In this document: positions 45,542-54,522 of the stretch, one piece after another
Position numbering within the stretch: the stretch's first letter is position 1
Layout of the letters: the number at the start of each line of letters is the position of its first letter
Assembly: GCA_002172675.1 (NCBI GenBank)
Contig: NETF01000012.1
Span: 1 to 64,000 of the forward strand
Origin: an unicellular cyanobacterium SU3
Lineage (GTDB): Bacteria; Cyanobacteriota; Cyanobacteriia; Cyanobacteriales; Microcystaceae
Length of the DNA: 64,000 nt
Direction: 5' to 3'
Notes under the pieces: model-generated
What the model saw: the letters and a program-made list of their open reading frames with translations, nothing else
Database searches by the model: none
What the model was told of the DNA's origin: nothing
Made by a program: the position numbers and the translations under genes

Positions 45542-46105
45542 ATGCAATGTCCCTACTGTCAGCATACTAATAGCCGTGTTCTAGAATCTCGTTCTTCCGA
45601 AGGTGGACAAAGCATCCGTCGCCGTCGTGAGTGTTTAAACTGTAAACATCGTTTTACGACCTACGAACGCATCGAGTTTGTTCCTATCACTGTCATTAAA
45701 CACGATGGAAAAAAAGAATCCTTTGATGGATCGAAGCTCTTGAGAGGTATGGTTAGAGCTTGTGAAAAAACAGGAATTTCCCATCAACGTCTTGAGACTA
45801 TTGTAGATGATATCGAGGCCTATTTACAACAACGTCCTCAACGAGAAGTAACTACGCATGAAATTGGTCAGTTGGTTCTAAAATATTTACGGGAAGAAAA
45901 TGAAGTCGCTTATATCCGTTTTGCTTCTGTGTATGGAAGATTTAAAGGGATTAAAGATTTTATGGAAACTCTCGATCAACTACAAGAAGAACCCATTACT
46001 TCGTCTGTGTCTCAATGGTCACAGTCTTCGGCTAACGATAGAGATAAATCAAAAGCCTCTCCTTACCTTAGTTTAAGTCATAATGGTTCTGATAATTCTC
46101 GATAA
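45542..46105 (+). CDS. nrdR: Transcriptional repressor NrdR
   Basis: This 187-residue protein has a zinc ribbon, C3-x2-C6 and C31-x2-C34, with the R-R-R-R-E-C and F-T-T-Y-E-R motifs, followed by an ATP-cone domain (about 49-139). NrdR binds ATP/dATP and represses ribonucleotide reductase genes through NrdR boxes. The C-terminal 35 residues are Ser/Lys-rich and variable. It is downstream of psbT, a neighbourhood I recall from other cyanobacteria. Confidence 0.97.
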   Translation: MQCPYCQHTNSRVLESRSSEGGQSIRRRRECLNCKHRFTTYERIEFVPITVIKHDGKKESFDGSKLLRGMVRACEKTGISHQRLETIVDDIEAYLQQRPQREVTTHEIGQLVLKYLREENEVAYIRFASVYGRFKGIKDFMETLDQLQEEPITSSVSQWSQSSANDRDKSKASPYLSLSHNGSDNSR

Positions 46106-46161
46106 GTGATAGGGATAACGAATAATTGACAATAGATAATTGATAATGAATAATAAATCAG

Positions 46162-46202
46162 TCAGAGATTACTCGGCCTTACGAAGACAGAGTAATCTCT
46201 GA
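46162..46202. promoter_or_regulatory. 13-bp hairpin between nrdR and ktrB
   Basis: TCAGAGATTACTC (46162-46174) and GAGTAATCTCTGA (46190-46202) are exact inverses around a 15-base loop. The hairpin ends 36 bp before the ktrB start. It could be a terminator of nrdR without T-run, or a leader structure of ktrB. Confidence 0.5.
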
Positions 46203-46238
46203 CCATTGGTCAATCTTATCGTAGAATTATAATTTCTG

Positions 46239-47603
46239 ATGACAATTTCCAGGACGATTTGTTTGGGATTTCTTGCAGTGATTACTGTAGGAACCCTTTT
46301 GTTAATGTTACCTTTTGCGACTAATGATGGAAGTTGGAATAATCCCTTAGTTGCTTTTTTTACCTCGACTTCTGCTGTTTGCGTTACTGGATTAATTGTT
46401 GTCGACACCGGTAGTTATTTTTCTTTTTGGGGTCAATTAATTATCCTTCTATTAATTCAAATTGGAGGATTAGGTTATATGACTACTACAACTTTCTTGA
46501 TTTTGTTGCTAGGTAGAAGATTTGATCTCAGACAAAAATTAGCAATACAAGAGTCTTTTGATCGTCCTTTTTTACATGGAAATAGTCAAACTCTAATTCG
46601 TTCTATTATTGCCACTACTCTGGTTTTTGAGATATTAGGTATTATATTAATGTTCAATGTTTTCGCTGAAGAATATGGAACATTACAAGGGGTGTGGTTA
46701 GCAATTTTTCATAGTATTAGTGCTTGGAATAATGCAGGTTTTAGCTTATTTACTGATAGTTTAATGAGTTTTTATGATTCTTGGATAATTAATTTAGTTG
46801 TTCCTCTATTAATTATTTTTGGTGGTATTGGGTACCAAGTCATTATGGAACTTTACATGGCCATTGTTCATTTTGTAACTAATAAGCAGGAAAGATTGCT
46901 GTTTTCATTGAATTTCAAAGTAGTGATTAGCACAACAGCCATTTTATTAGTAGCCGGAACCATTATCTTTTTTATCATTGAATATGCCAATCCCGATACA
47001 TTTGGCAATCTGGATTTTAAAGGAAAGTTACTAACAGCATGGTTTCAATCAGTAACTACGAGAACTGCAGGTTTTAATAGCATTGATATCGGACAAATGA
47101 CCTTTGCGGGTTTATTTTTGACCATGGGATTTATGTTTATCGGTGCCAGTCCAAGTGGTACAGGAGGAGGAATTAAAACCACAACACTGCGGATTTTGTT
47201 TAATTGTACTCGTTCGGTTTTAAGGGGTAATGATGAAGTGGTCATGTTTCGTCGAGAAATACCAGTTTCTTTGATTTTAAAAGCAGTTGCGGTGGTATTT
47301 GGATCGACTAATATGGTGGTCTTAATTACTTTTTTGATTTCGTTAAATGAAGGAATTGTTAACCCTAGTTTTTTCGATTCTGGTGTTAGTTCATTACAAG
47401 TTTTATTTGAGGTTATTTCTGCTTTTGCAACGGTGGGATTATCTACAGGAATTACAGCGAGTTTATCCCCCGTCTCTCAACTTTTATTAATCTTAACTAT
47501 GTACACTGGTCGAGTGGGAATTCTTCTTTTTATGGCAGCACTTGTAGGGGAAACTCGTCCACGGATTGTTCAATATCCCGAAGAAAATTTATTAGTGGGA
47601 TAA
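46239..47603 (+). CDS. ktrB: Potassium transporter KtrB (TrkH/KtrB family)
   Basis: This 454-residue membrane protein of the SKT superfamily has four pore repeats. Selectivity-filter glycines are in T-S-A-V-C-V-T-G-L, H-S-I-S-A-W-N-N-A-G-F, S-V-T-T-R-T-A-G-F and F-A-T-V-G-L-S-T-G. The gating loop in the third M2 (F-I-G-A-S-P-S-G-T-G-G-G) is present. With KtrA it forms a Na+-dependent K+ uptake system, important in osmotic shock in Synechocystis. ktrA follows after 63 bp. The ribosome-binding site before ATG 46239 is weak. Confidence 0.95.
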   Translation: MTISRTICLGFLAVITVGTLLLMLPFATNDGSWNNPLVAFFTSTSAVCVTGLIVVDTGSYFSFWGQLIILLLIQIGGLGYMTTTTFLILLLGRRFDLRQKLAIQESFDRPFLHGNSQTLIRSIIATTLVFEILGIILMFNVFAEEYGTLQGVWLAIFHSISAWNNAGFSLFTDSLMSFYDSWIINLVVPLLIIFGGIGYQVIMELYMAIVHFVTNKQERLLFSLNFKVVISTTAILLVAGTIIFFIIEYANPDTFGNLDFKGKLLTAWFQSVTTRTAGFNSIDIGQMTFAGLFLTMGFMFIGASPSGTGGGIKTTTLRILFNCTRSVLRGNDEVVMFRREIPVSLILKAVAVVFGSTNMVVLITFLISLNEGIVNPSFFDSGVSSLQVLFEVISAFATVGLSTGITASLSPVSQLLLILTMYTGRVGILLFMAALVGETRPRIVQYPEENLLVG

Positions 47604-47666
47604 GCCTAAAATTTGATATGATAAAGAATTGAAAAACTGTTATCAAATTGAAGCTGAGGTATTAAT

Positions 47667-48359
47667 TTGCAATCCTTAAACTTCTTAAGTAGTCTTCGGC
47701 GGGAAACCCGTCAATTTGCTGTTATTGGATTAGGTCGTTTTGGTCGTGCGGTGTGTGGAACCCTCCATAAATTAGGTTACGAAGTATTAGCAACTGACAT
47801 AAATGAAGCCTTAGTTGCTCAAGTTTTAGCTGAAAAAATGGCCTCTAGTGCCATTGAATTAGATTCGACAAAACCTAATGCGTTAAAAGAAGCAGGAATC
47901 TTTGAATTTGACACGGTGATTGTTGCTATTGGTAACTATTTAGAAGAAAGTATTATTACCACTTTGAACGCGAAAGAAGGAGGGGTAAAATATGTGGTAG
48001 CGAAAGCTTCTTCTGATATTCATGGTAAACTGTTACAAAGGGTAGGAGCGGATTTAGTGGTGTTTCCTGAATATCAAGCAGGATGTGATTTAGCCCATGT
48101 TTTGACGCAAAAACCAGGGGTTATGGAACGATTTGAACTTGACCCCGATCATTGCATTGTAGAGACTCGTATTCCTGAAGAGTTTCATGGTAAAACTCTA
48201 GAAGAATTAAGGTTAAGAAGTCGTTATAAAATTAGTGTGTTAGCCATCGGCAAAGATGATAAATTTAAAATTAATCCTCATCCTCAAGAAAAGCTAAGTA
48301 AGGATTTAGTTATGGTGGTCATTGGTTCTAATAAAGCGATTCAAAAATTACCGTTATAA
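47667..48359 (+). CDS. ktrA: KtrA regulatory subunit of K+ uptake
   Basis: This 230-residue RCK protein has an N-terminal nucleotide-binding fold (V-I-G-L-G-R-F-G-R-A-V, about 19-29) and a C-terminal TrkA_C domain (about 150-225). It binds nucleotides, and in other bacteria the C-domain binds c-di-AMP. The start is TTG at 47667, with GAGG seven bases upstream and a natural protein start M-Q-S-L-N-F. It is partner to ktrB directly upstream. Confidence 0.94.
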   Translation: MQSLNFLSSLRRETRQFAVIGLGRFGRAVCGTLHKLGYEVLATDINEALVAQVLAEKMASSAIELDSTKPNALKEAGIFEFDTVIVAIGNYLEESIITTLNAKEGGVKYVVAKASSDIHGKLLQRVGADLVVFPEYQAGCDLAHVLTQKPGVMERFELDPDHCIVETRIPEEFHGKTLEELRLRSRYKISVLAIGKDDKFKINPHPQEKLSKDLVMVVIGSNKAIQKLPL

Positions 48360-48373
48360 TTTTTATCGATTGT

Positions 48374-51115
48374 TTAAGATTGAGGTGGGTCTAATATATT
48401 AGCAAAAAAGGCGACAGGAATCATAGGTAATATTGGTAAGAGACAAATTAACCATTGATATCCGTTTAATGGGGCAGTGTTAAATAGACTGTTCATTAGC
48501 CCCCATTGACTAAAGAGAATTTGTAAAATAATAGCGGTTGCAATTCCGATAACAATCATCGGTGTATTTTTAATCAGGGTCGAACGGGAAGGAAAACGAC
48601 TGACTAAACTCATCCCTAAAGAACTAATACTTAATAGATAAACGATTCGCGCTGCCACTAAAGCCTGAATAGCCATCGTCCGAGCGATCGCAATATTTCC
48701 TGTGGTGGTGTTAGCCCACTCGAAGATGCCAAAAATCAGCATCCAGTTAAACAGAGAAATGAGCAAAATACGACGGAGTAATCGTTTTGTCAATAGCGGT
48801 TGCTGAGGATCACGGGGGGGTTTTTGGATCAGGCCAGGGGTTTTCGGTTCAAAGGCTAAAGGGACTGTCATCGTCACCGAGTTAATCATATTCAACCACA
48901 ATACTTGCAAGGATAGAATCGGTAAATCTCTGGCTAAAAAGGCACTAATTAAAATGGTCATAGACTCTCCCCCATTCACTGGTAAGAGAAAAGCGATGGC
49001 CTTACGCAAATTTTGATACACGGTTCTGCCTTCTTCTACGGCAGCCTCTATAGAAGCAAAATTATCATCCGTTAACAGCATATCCGCAGCATCCCGGGCC
49101 ACATCCGTTCCCCCTTTCCCCATAGCGATACCGATATCTGCTTGTTTCAATGCAGGGGCATCATTGACCCCATCTCCGGTCATGGCCACGATTTCCCCCT
49201 GAGATTGCAGGGCTTCTACCAGTTGTAGTTTTTGGGCTGGGGCAACACGGGCAAACACCGATCCCCCTTCTACGGTTTGCACCAAGGTAGAAGTATCCAT
49301 TTGACTTAATTGTTGTCCAGAAAAGGCCAGAACTTTCTCCCCTGATTGAATGCCCATGCGTTGGGCAATAGCTTTGGCGGTGGCCAGATGATCCCCTGTA
49401 ATCATCTTGACTCGAATGCCAGCAAATTGGCAATTATCAATAGCAGCGATCGCTTCGGGACGAGGGGGATCAATCATGCCTTGTAACCCCAAAAAGATTA
49501 ACTCGGTTTCAATATCTTCATGATTCAAAGAATGTTGATAACGGTTCACTTCCTTTTTAGCAAAGGCTAAGACCCGTAACCCTTGTTCTGCCATCGCCTC
49601 AACTTTTTCTTCAATGAAAGAGCGATCAATTCTCACTCGTTGACCATTATGCTGTAATTGATATTGAGAGCGACTTAAAATGGCTTCTACAGACCCTTTC
49701 ACATAAACCACCCTTTCAGACTGCTGTTCTTCCCCATCCCGATGTAAAGTTGCCATATACTGAAACTCTGATTCAAAGGGAATGACATCTAAGCGAGGCA
49801 TGGCGTTGTTGAGGGCAGCTTGGCTTAACCCGGCTTTAGCCCCGGCCGCTATTAAAGCCCCTTCGGTGGGGTCTCCTACTACGATCCAATCTGAATGACG
49901 GGCTTCTAAATGGGAATCATTACACAATAATCCTGCTGTTAAACATTCTTCTAAGACTGGACTTAAGGTATCGATAAGTTCATGGGAATGAGGTTCTTGA
50001 AGATCGCAAGAAATCTCTCCTTTGGGACCATAACCACCACCACTGACACTATATTGTTCTTCTCCTGCATAAATGGATTGAACCGTCATTTGATTTTCTG
50101 TGAGGGTTCCTGTTTTATCAGAACAAATGACGGTAGCACTCCCCAAAGCTTCGACGGCACTTAATTTACGAATAATGGCGTTACGTTTGGCCATGCGGTT
50201 AACTCCGATGGCCAAGGTGATGGTGACAACAGCCGGTAAACCTTCAGGAATAGCACTTACGGCCAAAGCTACAGCCGCCTCAAACATATAGACCCAAGAT
50301 TCTCCTTGGCCGATACCGATGGTAAAGGTGAGGGTTGCCAACGCTAAAATGACATACACTAAGGTCTGACTGAACTTGGTAAATTTACGGGTGAGAGGAG
50401 TGTTCAGATTGACCCGTTGGTCAAGGGACTGGGAAATTTTACCAACTTCGGTGGCTTCTGAGGTGGCGACGACCATCCCTTTACCTTGGCCAAAGGTGAC
50501 AAAACTGCCTGTATAAGCCATATTCGTGCGTTCGGCTAAAGTGGTTTCGGCAGGTACAGGGGAGACAGATTTAGTGACAGGGAGGGATTCTCCTGTGAGG
50601 GCAGATTCATCAATTTGTAGGTTACGGACGCTTAAGAGTCTTAAATCTCCAGGAACTTTATCCCCAGACACTAAGAGAACAATGTCTCCTGGGACTAAAT
50701 CTCGTGAAGGAATTTCGATGGTGCTATTATCACGGATGACAGTGGCTTCGGTGGTGACGACTTTGGACAGGGAGGCGATCGCTTCTTCGGCTTTTGATTC
50801 TTGAATAAAGCCGATCACGGCGTTGATCATCGTTACCCCCCAAATAACCCCTGCATTAGTCCAAGAACCGAGGAAGGCTTTGATCGTTCCTGCAATGAGT
50901 AGGATGTACAGCAGAGGCTGATGAAATTGTAAGAGTAATCTTAACCAGGCAGGTTTTCCTTGTTTGATTTCAAGTTCGTTAAAGCCGTATTTTTCTAATC
51001 GTCTGGCGACTTCTTCAGCGGTTAAACCCGTTTCGGCATCGCTGTTGAAAGTTTTGAGGACTTCTAAGTCTGAAAGTTCGTGATACAGGTGAGAAGATGA
51101 AGATTTTGTCTGCAT
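48374..51115 (-). CDS. P-type ATPase, cation transporting (Pma1-like)
   Basis: This 913-residue P2-type pump has the actuator T-G-E-S, the phosphorylation motif D-K-T-G-T-L-T (about 335), T-G-D and [10 protein letters not shown] hinge motifs, and about ten helices. In M4 it has P-E-G-L-P as calcium pumps do. In M6 the usual T-D of N-L-V-T-D is replaced (N-M-I-N-S-V-T-M), removing a calcium-ligand Asp, so the ion may not be Ca2+. This resembles the Synechocystis Pma1 group. It converges on ktrA with a 14-bp gap. Confidence 0.92.
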   Translation of the reverse strand: MQTKSSSSHLYHELSDLEVLKTFNSDAETGLTAEEVARRLEKYGFNELEIKQGKPAWLRLLLQFHQPLLYILLIAGTIKAFLGSWTNAGVIWGVTMINAVIGFIQESKAEEAIASLSKVVTTEATVIRDNSTIEIPSRDLVPGDIVLLVSGDKVPGDLRLLSVRNLQIDESALTGESLPVTKSVSPVPAETTLAERTNMAYTGSFVTFGQGKGMVVATSEATEVGKISQSLDQRVNLNTPLTRKFTKFSQTLVYVILALATLTFTIGIGQGESWVYMFEAAVALAVSAIPEGLPAVVTITLAIGVNRMAKRNAIIRKLSAVEALGSATVICSDKTGTLTENQMTVQSIYAGEEQYSVSGGGYGPKGEISCDLQEPHSHELIDTLSPVLEECLTAGLLCNDSHLEARHSDWIVVGDPTEGALIAAGAKAGLSQAALNNAMPRLDVIPFESEFQYMATLHRDGEEQQSERVVYVKGSVEAILSRSQYQLQHNGQRVRIDRSFIEEKVEAMAEQGLRVLAFAKKEVNRYQHSLNHEDIETELIFLGLQGMIDPPRPEAIAAIDNCQFAGIRVKMITGDHLATAKAIAQRMGIQSGEKVLAFSGQQLSQMDTSTLVQTVEGGSVFARVAPAQKLQLVEALQSQGEIVAMTGDGVNDAPALKQADIGIAMGKGGTDVARDAADMLLTDDNFASIEAAVEEGRTVYQNLRKAIAFLLPVNGGESMTILISAFLARDLPILSLQVLWLNMINSVTMTVPLAFEPKTPGLIQKPPRDPQQPLLTKRLLRRILLISLFNWMLIFGIFEWANTTTGNIAIARTMAIQALVAARIVYLLSISSLGMSLVSRFPSRSTLIKNTPMIVIGIATAIILQILFSQWGLMNSLFNTAPLNGYQWLICLLPILPMIPVAFFANILDPPQS

Positions 51116-51142
51116 TTTATCCTCACGATGAAAGCTAGATGG

Positions 51143-51703
51143 TTAAATCATTTCTCTGGCAACTGATGTAGGGTTTAAGAGAAAAATTGAAGCGCGTTTT
51201 GCCGTTTCTGAGGATAAGTGAATCTGGGTTAAATTGACTAATCCATCTTTGAGAAAAGCATCCCTGACCAGAACTTTTTCCCCTTTATTAAACCCTGTTT
51301 CATAAAAAACTTCTTTAATGCCTGCAGAGATAATTAATTTTAAACAAGAAATGCACGGCTCTAAGGTAACATAAATACTAGCTCCTCGGGTAGAAATGCC
51401 ATGTTTGGCGGCTTGAGCGATCGCATTAGCCTCAGCGTGGACGGCACGGGAAGGTAAACTGCTAGAAGTATCACAGCTATCGAGTCCAGGGTAACAAAAT
51501 CCTTGTGCGGTACAATGGGCTGAACCGGAAGGAGAACCATTATATCCTGTCGCTAATACTTGTTTTTCTTTGACGATTACCGCACCCACAGGAAACGCCA
51601 AACAGGTTGAGCGAGTCGCCGCTAATTTAGCGATCATGATAAAGTATTCGTCCCAACTGGGTCTTTGTTCTTCAAGAAAGGTCATTGATAATTTTAAACC
51701 CAT
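51143..51703 (-). CDS. dCMP deaminase/ComEB-type deaminase
   Basis: This 186-residue zinc deaminase has the H-A-E-A-N motif (about 90-94) and P-C-I-S-C (about 117-121) of the cytidine deaminase superfamily. The G-Y-N-G-S-P-S-G segment is diagnostic for dCMP deaminases, which make dUMP for thymidylate synthesis. Extra cysteines in the loop (H-C-T-A-Q-G-F-C-Y) fit ComEB-like forms. It lies 27 bp upstream of the P-type ATPase on the same strand. Confidence 0.9.
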   Translation of the reverse strand: MGLKLSMTFLEEQRPSWDEYFIMIAKLAATRSTCLAFPVGAVIVKEKQVLATGYNGSPSGSAHCTAQGFCYPGLDSCDTSSSLPSRAVHAEANAIAQAAKHGISTRGASIYVTLEPCISCLKLIISAGIKEVFYETGFNKGEKVLVRDAFLKDGLVNLTQIHLSSETAKRASIFLLNPTSVAREMI

Positions 51704-51728
51704 ATAACTGTTTATAACTGTTCAAGCA

Positions 51729-52127
51729 CTATGGTTGAAATCGAATTCCATTAAATAAACGTACACTTTGAATCATTTCAAAATCTCGATCATTATGAAT
51801 CAAAGTCAATTGTGACTCAATGGTTAACTGAGCAATACAACAATCGATACTACTTCTAACAGTTAATCCCTGTCGCTGCAAATCATAGTAAATACGAGCA
51901 GTGGCTGTCCAAGTGCTAGAATTTACCTCAATATAGTCTTGATCTTCGAGATAAGTTTCTAATAACCTCCATTCTCTCTCATCCCGACACCCTTGTAATA
52001 ATTCCATTTGAGTAAAACGAGTCAAGAAAATACTATCATTTTTGATAATAGACTCTAATGTTTGACGACTCTTTCCCGTCTTGTCTCGAAAAACACTAAT
52101 CCAAACAGAAGTATCAATCAAGAACAT
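51729..52127 (-). CDS. vapC: PIN-domain toxin VapC
   Basis: This 132-residue ribonuclease of the PIN family has the acidic active site residues D5 (L-I-D-T-S-V-W), Glu in T-Q-M-E-L-L-Q (near 43), Asp in S-S-I-D-C-C-I-A (near 95) and Asp in H-N-D-R-D-F (near 113). VapC toxins cut tRNA or rRNA. Its first codons overlap the end of the antitoxin gene by 14 bp, typical of toxin-antitoxin operons. It appears intact. Confidence 0.93.
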   Translation of the reverse strand: MFLIDTSVWISVFRDKTGKSRQTLESIIKNDSIFLTRFTQMELLQGCRDEREWRLLETYLEDQDYIEVNSSTWTATARIYYDLQRQGLTVRSSIDCCIAQLTIESQLTLIHNDRDFEMIQSVRLFNGIRFQP

Positions 52128-52326
52128 TTTGATTGTCTCGTGTGGATTTATAATCGTAGTTATCTAAAAATTCAACTTTACCGCTTAAATCTAGTAAATT
52201 ACGCTTTTTATGATGACGGATAAGTTCTTTAAGTGCAAAATTAACTAAATCCTTCTTTGTGCGTAAATTTGTTAATCGAAATGCTTCTTCAACTAATTGA
52301 TCATCAAGATCGATATTGGTTCGCAT
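52114..52326 (-). CDS. vapB: VapB-type antitoxin
   Basis: This 70-residue protein starts M-R-T-N-I-D-L-D-D-Q-L-V-E-E-A, the ribbon-helix-helix DNA-binding motif of VapB (type II, COG5450/DUF2191), followed by K-K-D-L-V-N-F-A-L-K-E-L-I-R and a toxin-neutralising tail. It precedes and overlaps vapC. It should bind the promoter region at about 52327-52400 with the toxin. Confidence 0.92.
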   Translation of the reverse strand: MRTNIDLDDQLVEEAFRLTNLRTKKDLVNFALKELIRHHKKRNLLDLSGKVEFLDNYDYKSTRDNQNVLD

Positions 52327-52492
52327 AGCTAGATTTAATGTGTCTATTGTACAAAATCATCCACATTATACACTATAAAGAGACAGTAATTATGTACTAT
52401 GTTTATAACTGCTGTGAAAACTCTAGCACTAGAGAGTTAAGAGGGCATAATACCACTATTAATTGTTAAGTTATGGATACTTATATTATGTC

Positions 52493-53422
52493 TTAACTTC
52501 TTTGTTGCTGTATTTCTTTAATAATCAATAAAATAATAGCAACTATCAAAGGTAAAAAATAATAAATGCCTCGATAAGCAATCAATCCCCCTAAAATATC
52601 TGCTTCAGAAATAGTATTAGGAAGAGATAATAATATCACGGTTTCAAAAACTCCTAATCCCCCAGGAACACTACTAATCAAACCGGCAGTTAATCCTAAA
52701 ATATAAATACCAAAAAAGCCAGGAAATGATATTGTTTCTGATAAAGGAAGTAATAAATATAAAACTGCTGAAGCGATTCCCCAGTCCATTCCAGCAATAC
52801 AAATCGAAGCTAGAGAGATTTTAGGAGAAGGGAAATTAATCAATTCCGAACCAATCTGAAAAGGTCTTTTCCTAGAAAAACTAATAACAAAGTAAATAGA
52901 AATTAAAACTAAAAAGATTAAACCAATGGGATGAGCCGATTGAAAAGGTAGCTTTAAAATTTTGGGTAAACTTAAAGGATCAATTAAAAAAACAACCCCA
53001 CTAACCCCCAATAATCCCACCCAAAAAGTTAAATGAGTAAAAATAATTAATTGAGCAATTTTTACCTTAGAAATGCCCCAACTTCCATAAAAACGATAAC
53101 GAATAGCTGTCCCTGATAAAGCAGTAAAACCGATTGTGTTACCAACAGCATAACTAATAAAAGCTGTCATAATAATTTTAGAAGGTTTTAATAATTGATT
53201 AATATAATAAAACCCTAAAAAATCGTAACCAGTCATAATTAAATATCCTAAACTGGTTAAGGCAATAACTCCCATTTTTCGAGTTGTGTTTAGGTTACTT
53301 AAATAGTGTAAAATTTCAGCAGGATTGTGATCTTTAAATTCATGGCTAATGGTAATAATAGAAAGGGTTAATAAGGAGATAGCTAAAAGAACGGGCAAAT
53401 ATTTGATAAAACGCCGAACCAT
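52493..53422 (-). CDS. Lysylphosphatidylglycerol synthase-type membrane protein (UPF0104)
   Basis: This 309-residue protein has about eight hydrophobic helices. The motif G-L-I-S-S-V-P-G-G-L-G-V-F-E (near 248-261) and R-Y-R-F-Y-G-S-W-G-I (near 104-113) are typical of the transmembrane part of MprF-type flippases and UPF0104. No C-terminal aminoacyl transferase domain is present. It may be a lipid flippase, but the substrate is not known. It is monocistronic and divergent from the secreted protein gene. Confidence 0.88.
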   Translation of the reverse strand: MVRRFIKYLPVLLAISLLTLSIITISHEFKDHNPAEILHYLSNLNTTRKMGVIALTSLGYLIMTGYDFLGFYYINQLLKPSKIIMTAFISYAVGNTIGFTALSGTAIRYRFYGSWGISKVKIAQLIIFTHLTFWVGLLGVSGVVFLIDPLSLPKILKLPFQSAHPIGLIFLVLISIYFVISFSRKRPFQIGSELINFPSPKISLASICIAGMDWGIASAVLYLLLPLSETISFPGFFGIYILGLTAGLISSVPGGLGVFETVILLSLPNTISEADILGGLIAYRGIYYFLPLIVAIILLIIKEIQQQRS

Positions 53423-53515
53423 GAGATAATTTAGTAAGTTGAAATGACTGGTCTTGTTATTATAATAATCAAGAAGTCTATATTACCTTAAAACCACAAG
53501 TTGAGGAAATGATTA

Positions 53516-53965
53516 ATGTTACAGTCTATAAAAACCTATGCGATCGCAATAATAATAGGGTGTGTCTTCTCTTTACTCACCAGCTTCTGGAGTCAACCAG
53601 CTTTGGCTTTAACTAATATTGATTTATTCGATATTTCTTATAAAGATTGTCCGCCAGAATTAGCAGAAGGAAACGTTACCAGTGGCGGATCAAGTCTTCC
53701 TGCTGATTGTTATATTATCACAGGAAAAGCTAAAAATACATCCGGTAAAACCGTTTATGATGCTGATGTATTTGGGCGTATTTTAGATGCTAATAATGAA
53801 CCTGCTTTACAGAATAGAAGTCGTGTAGGTTCTATTACAGAAGTTCCCCCAGGAGTGAGTAATTTTGAGGTAAGAATTACCGTTCCGGCTAATCAACCCA
53901 CCCCTTTAAAATTGAAGAAATTTAAAGCCTCTGGGTTTACCACAAAAGTTACCCCTATCTTTTAA
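53516..53965 (+). CDS. Secreted protein of unknown function
   Basis: This 149-residue protein has a signal peptide (about 1-32, cut after A-L-A) and a mature part of about 117 residues, probably a beta-sandwich, with a Cys pair in K-D-C-P-P-E and A-D-C-Y-I-I-T-G-K-A-K-N. The pattern G-K-A-K-N-T-S-G-K-T-V-Y-D-A-D-V-F-G-R resembles Ig-like FxLYD-type domains. It is likely periplasmic. A HIP1-like GCGATCGC lies in the signal sequence. No specific role can be given. Confidence 0.75.
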   Translation: MLQSIKTYAIAIIIGCVFSLLTSFWSQPALALTNIDLFDISYKDCPPELAEGNVTSGGSSLPADCYIITGKAKNTSGKTVYDADVFGRILDANNEPALQNRSRVGSITEVPPGVSNFEVRITVPANQPTPLKLKKFKASGFTTKVTPIF

Positions 53966-53973
53966 CAAAAAAA

Positions 53974-54125
53974 TGCCCCATCGTAAGCTGTTAATCATTT
54001 AAGTTGCTAGTTTAGACTGCATGGGAGCAGGGAGCAAAGGGAGCGCAGGAGAAAGAGTTTCAGCCTTTGTACTAAACCTTTAAATACCCTGTTTAAATAG
54101 ACAACAGCTTAATAGGGATGGGGTA
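53974..54125. terminator. Terminator split by a 128-bp element
   Basis: TGCCCCATC (53974-53982) and GATGGGGTA (54117-54125), with A-runs before and T-runs after, form a bidirectional terminator between two converging genes. The 128-bp element lies exactly within its loop. Confidence 0.75.
53984..54111. mobile_element. MITE-like 128-bp element, copy A
   Basis: The element begins TAAGCTGTTAATC and ends ACAACAGCTTA, so its ends TAAGCTGTT/AACAGCTTA are inverted repeats. It differs by one base from the inverted copy at 59839-59966. The terminal TA on both sides suggests a TA target duplication, as for Tc1/mariner or IS630-driven elements. No coding capacity. Confidence 0.8.
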
Positions 54126-54138
54126 TTTTTCTGATCAT

Positions 54139-54429
54139 TTAGAATCCTGTCATACTAGAAATATATAAGCTATCGATGGCACTCGAAAGAAATTGTAAAG
54201 CCAAAATCGCTAAAATAGCAGAAAAATCAATGCCACCTAATGGGGGAATAATAGAACGGAAAATGTTAAGATAAGGGTCAGTAATAGGACTTAAAAAAGA
54301 CATGGCATTCATCGCCCATTCTGCGCTTTGAAACCACGATAAGAGAATGCGAACAAAAAGCAATACTAAATAGATGTTAAGAAACGCGCTGAGAGTTTGA
54401 AAAATTAATTGAGTAATGGAACTATCCAT
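54139..54429 (-). CDS. YggT family membrane protein
   Basis: This 96-residue protein has two hydrophobic segments (about 9-31 and 65-90) and the YggT pattern S-W-F-Q-S-A-E followed by P-I-T-D-P-Y-L-N-I-F-R-S-I-I-P-P-L-G-G-I-D-F-S. Cyanobacterial and plastid relatives (Ycf19/CCB3) take part in thylakoid membrane organisation or cytochrome b6 maturation. The role here is inferred from the family. Confidence 0.92.
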   Translation of the reverse strand: MDSSITQLIFQTLSAFLNIYLVLLFVRILLSWFQSAEWAMNAMSFLSPITDPYLNIFRSIIPPLGGIDFSAILAILALQFLSSAIDSLYISSMTGF

Positions 54430-54522
54430 AATGAACTATTTTCCTGATAAATAATAGGTCTACTCAATGATCTTATATCAAATTTAGATGAAATGTAACT
54501 TACTGGTATCTTGCACCTGCGT

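Noticed and set aside
49161-50804. Several open frames antisense or out of frame to the P-ATPase
   Set aside because: They lie within a strongly supported ATPase gene and have no independent features.
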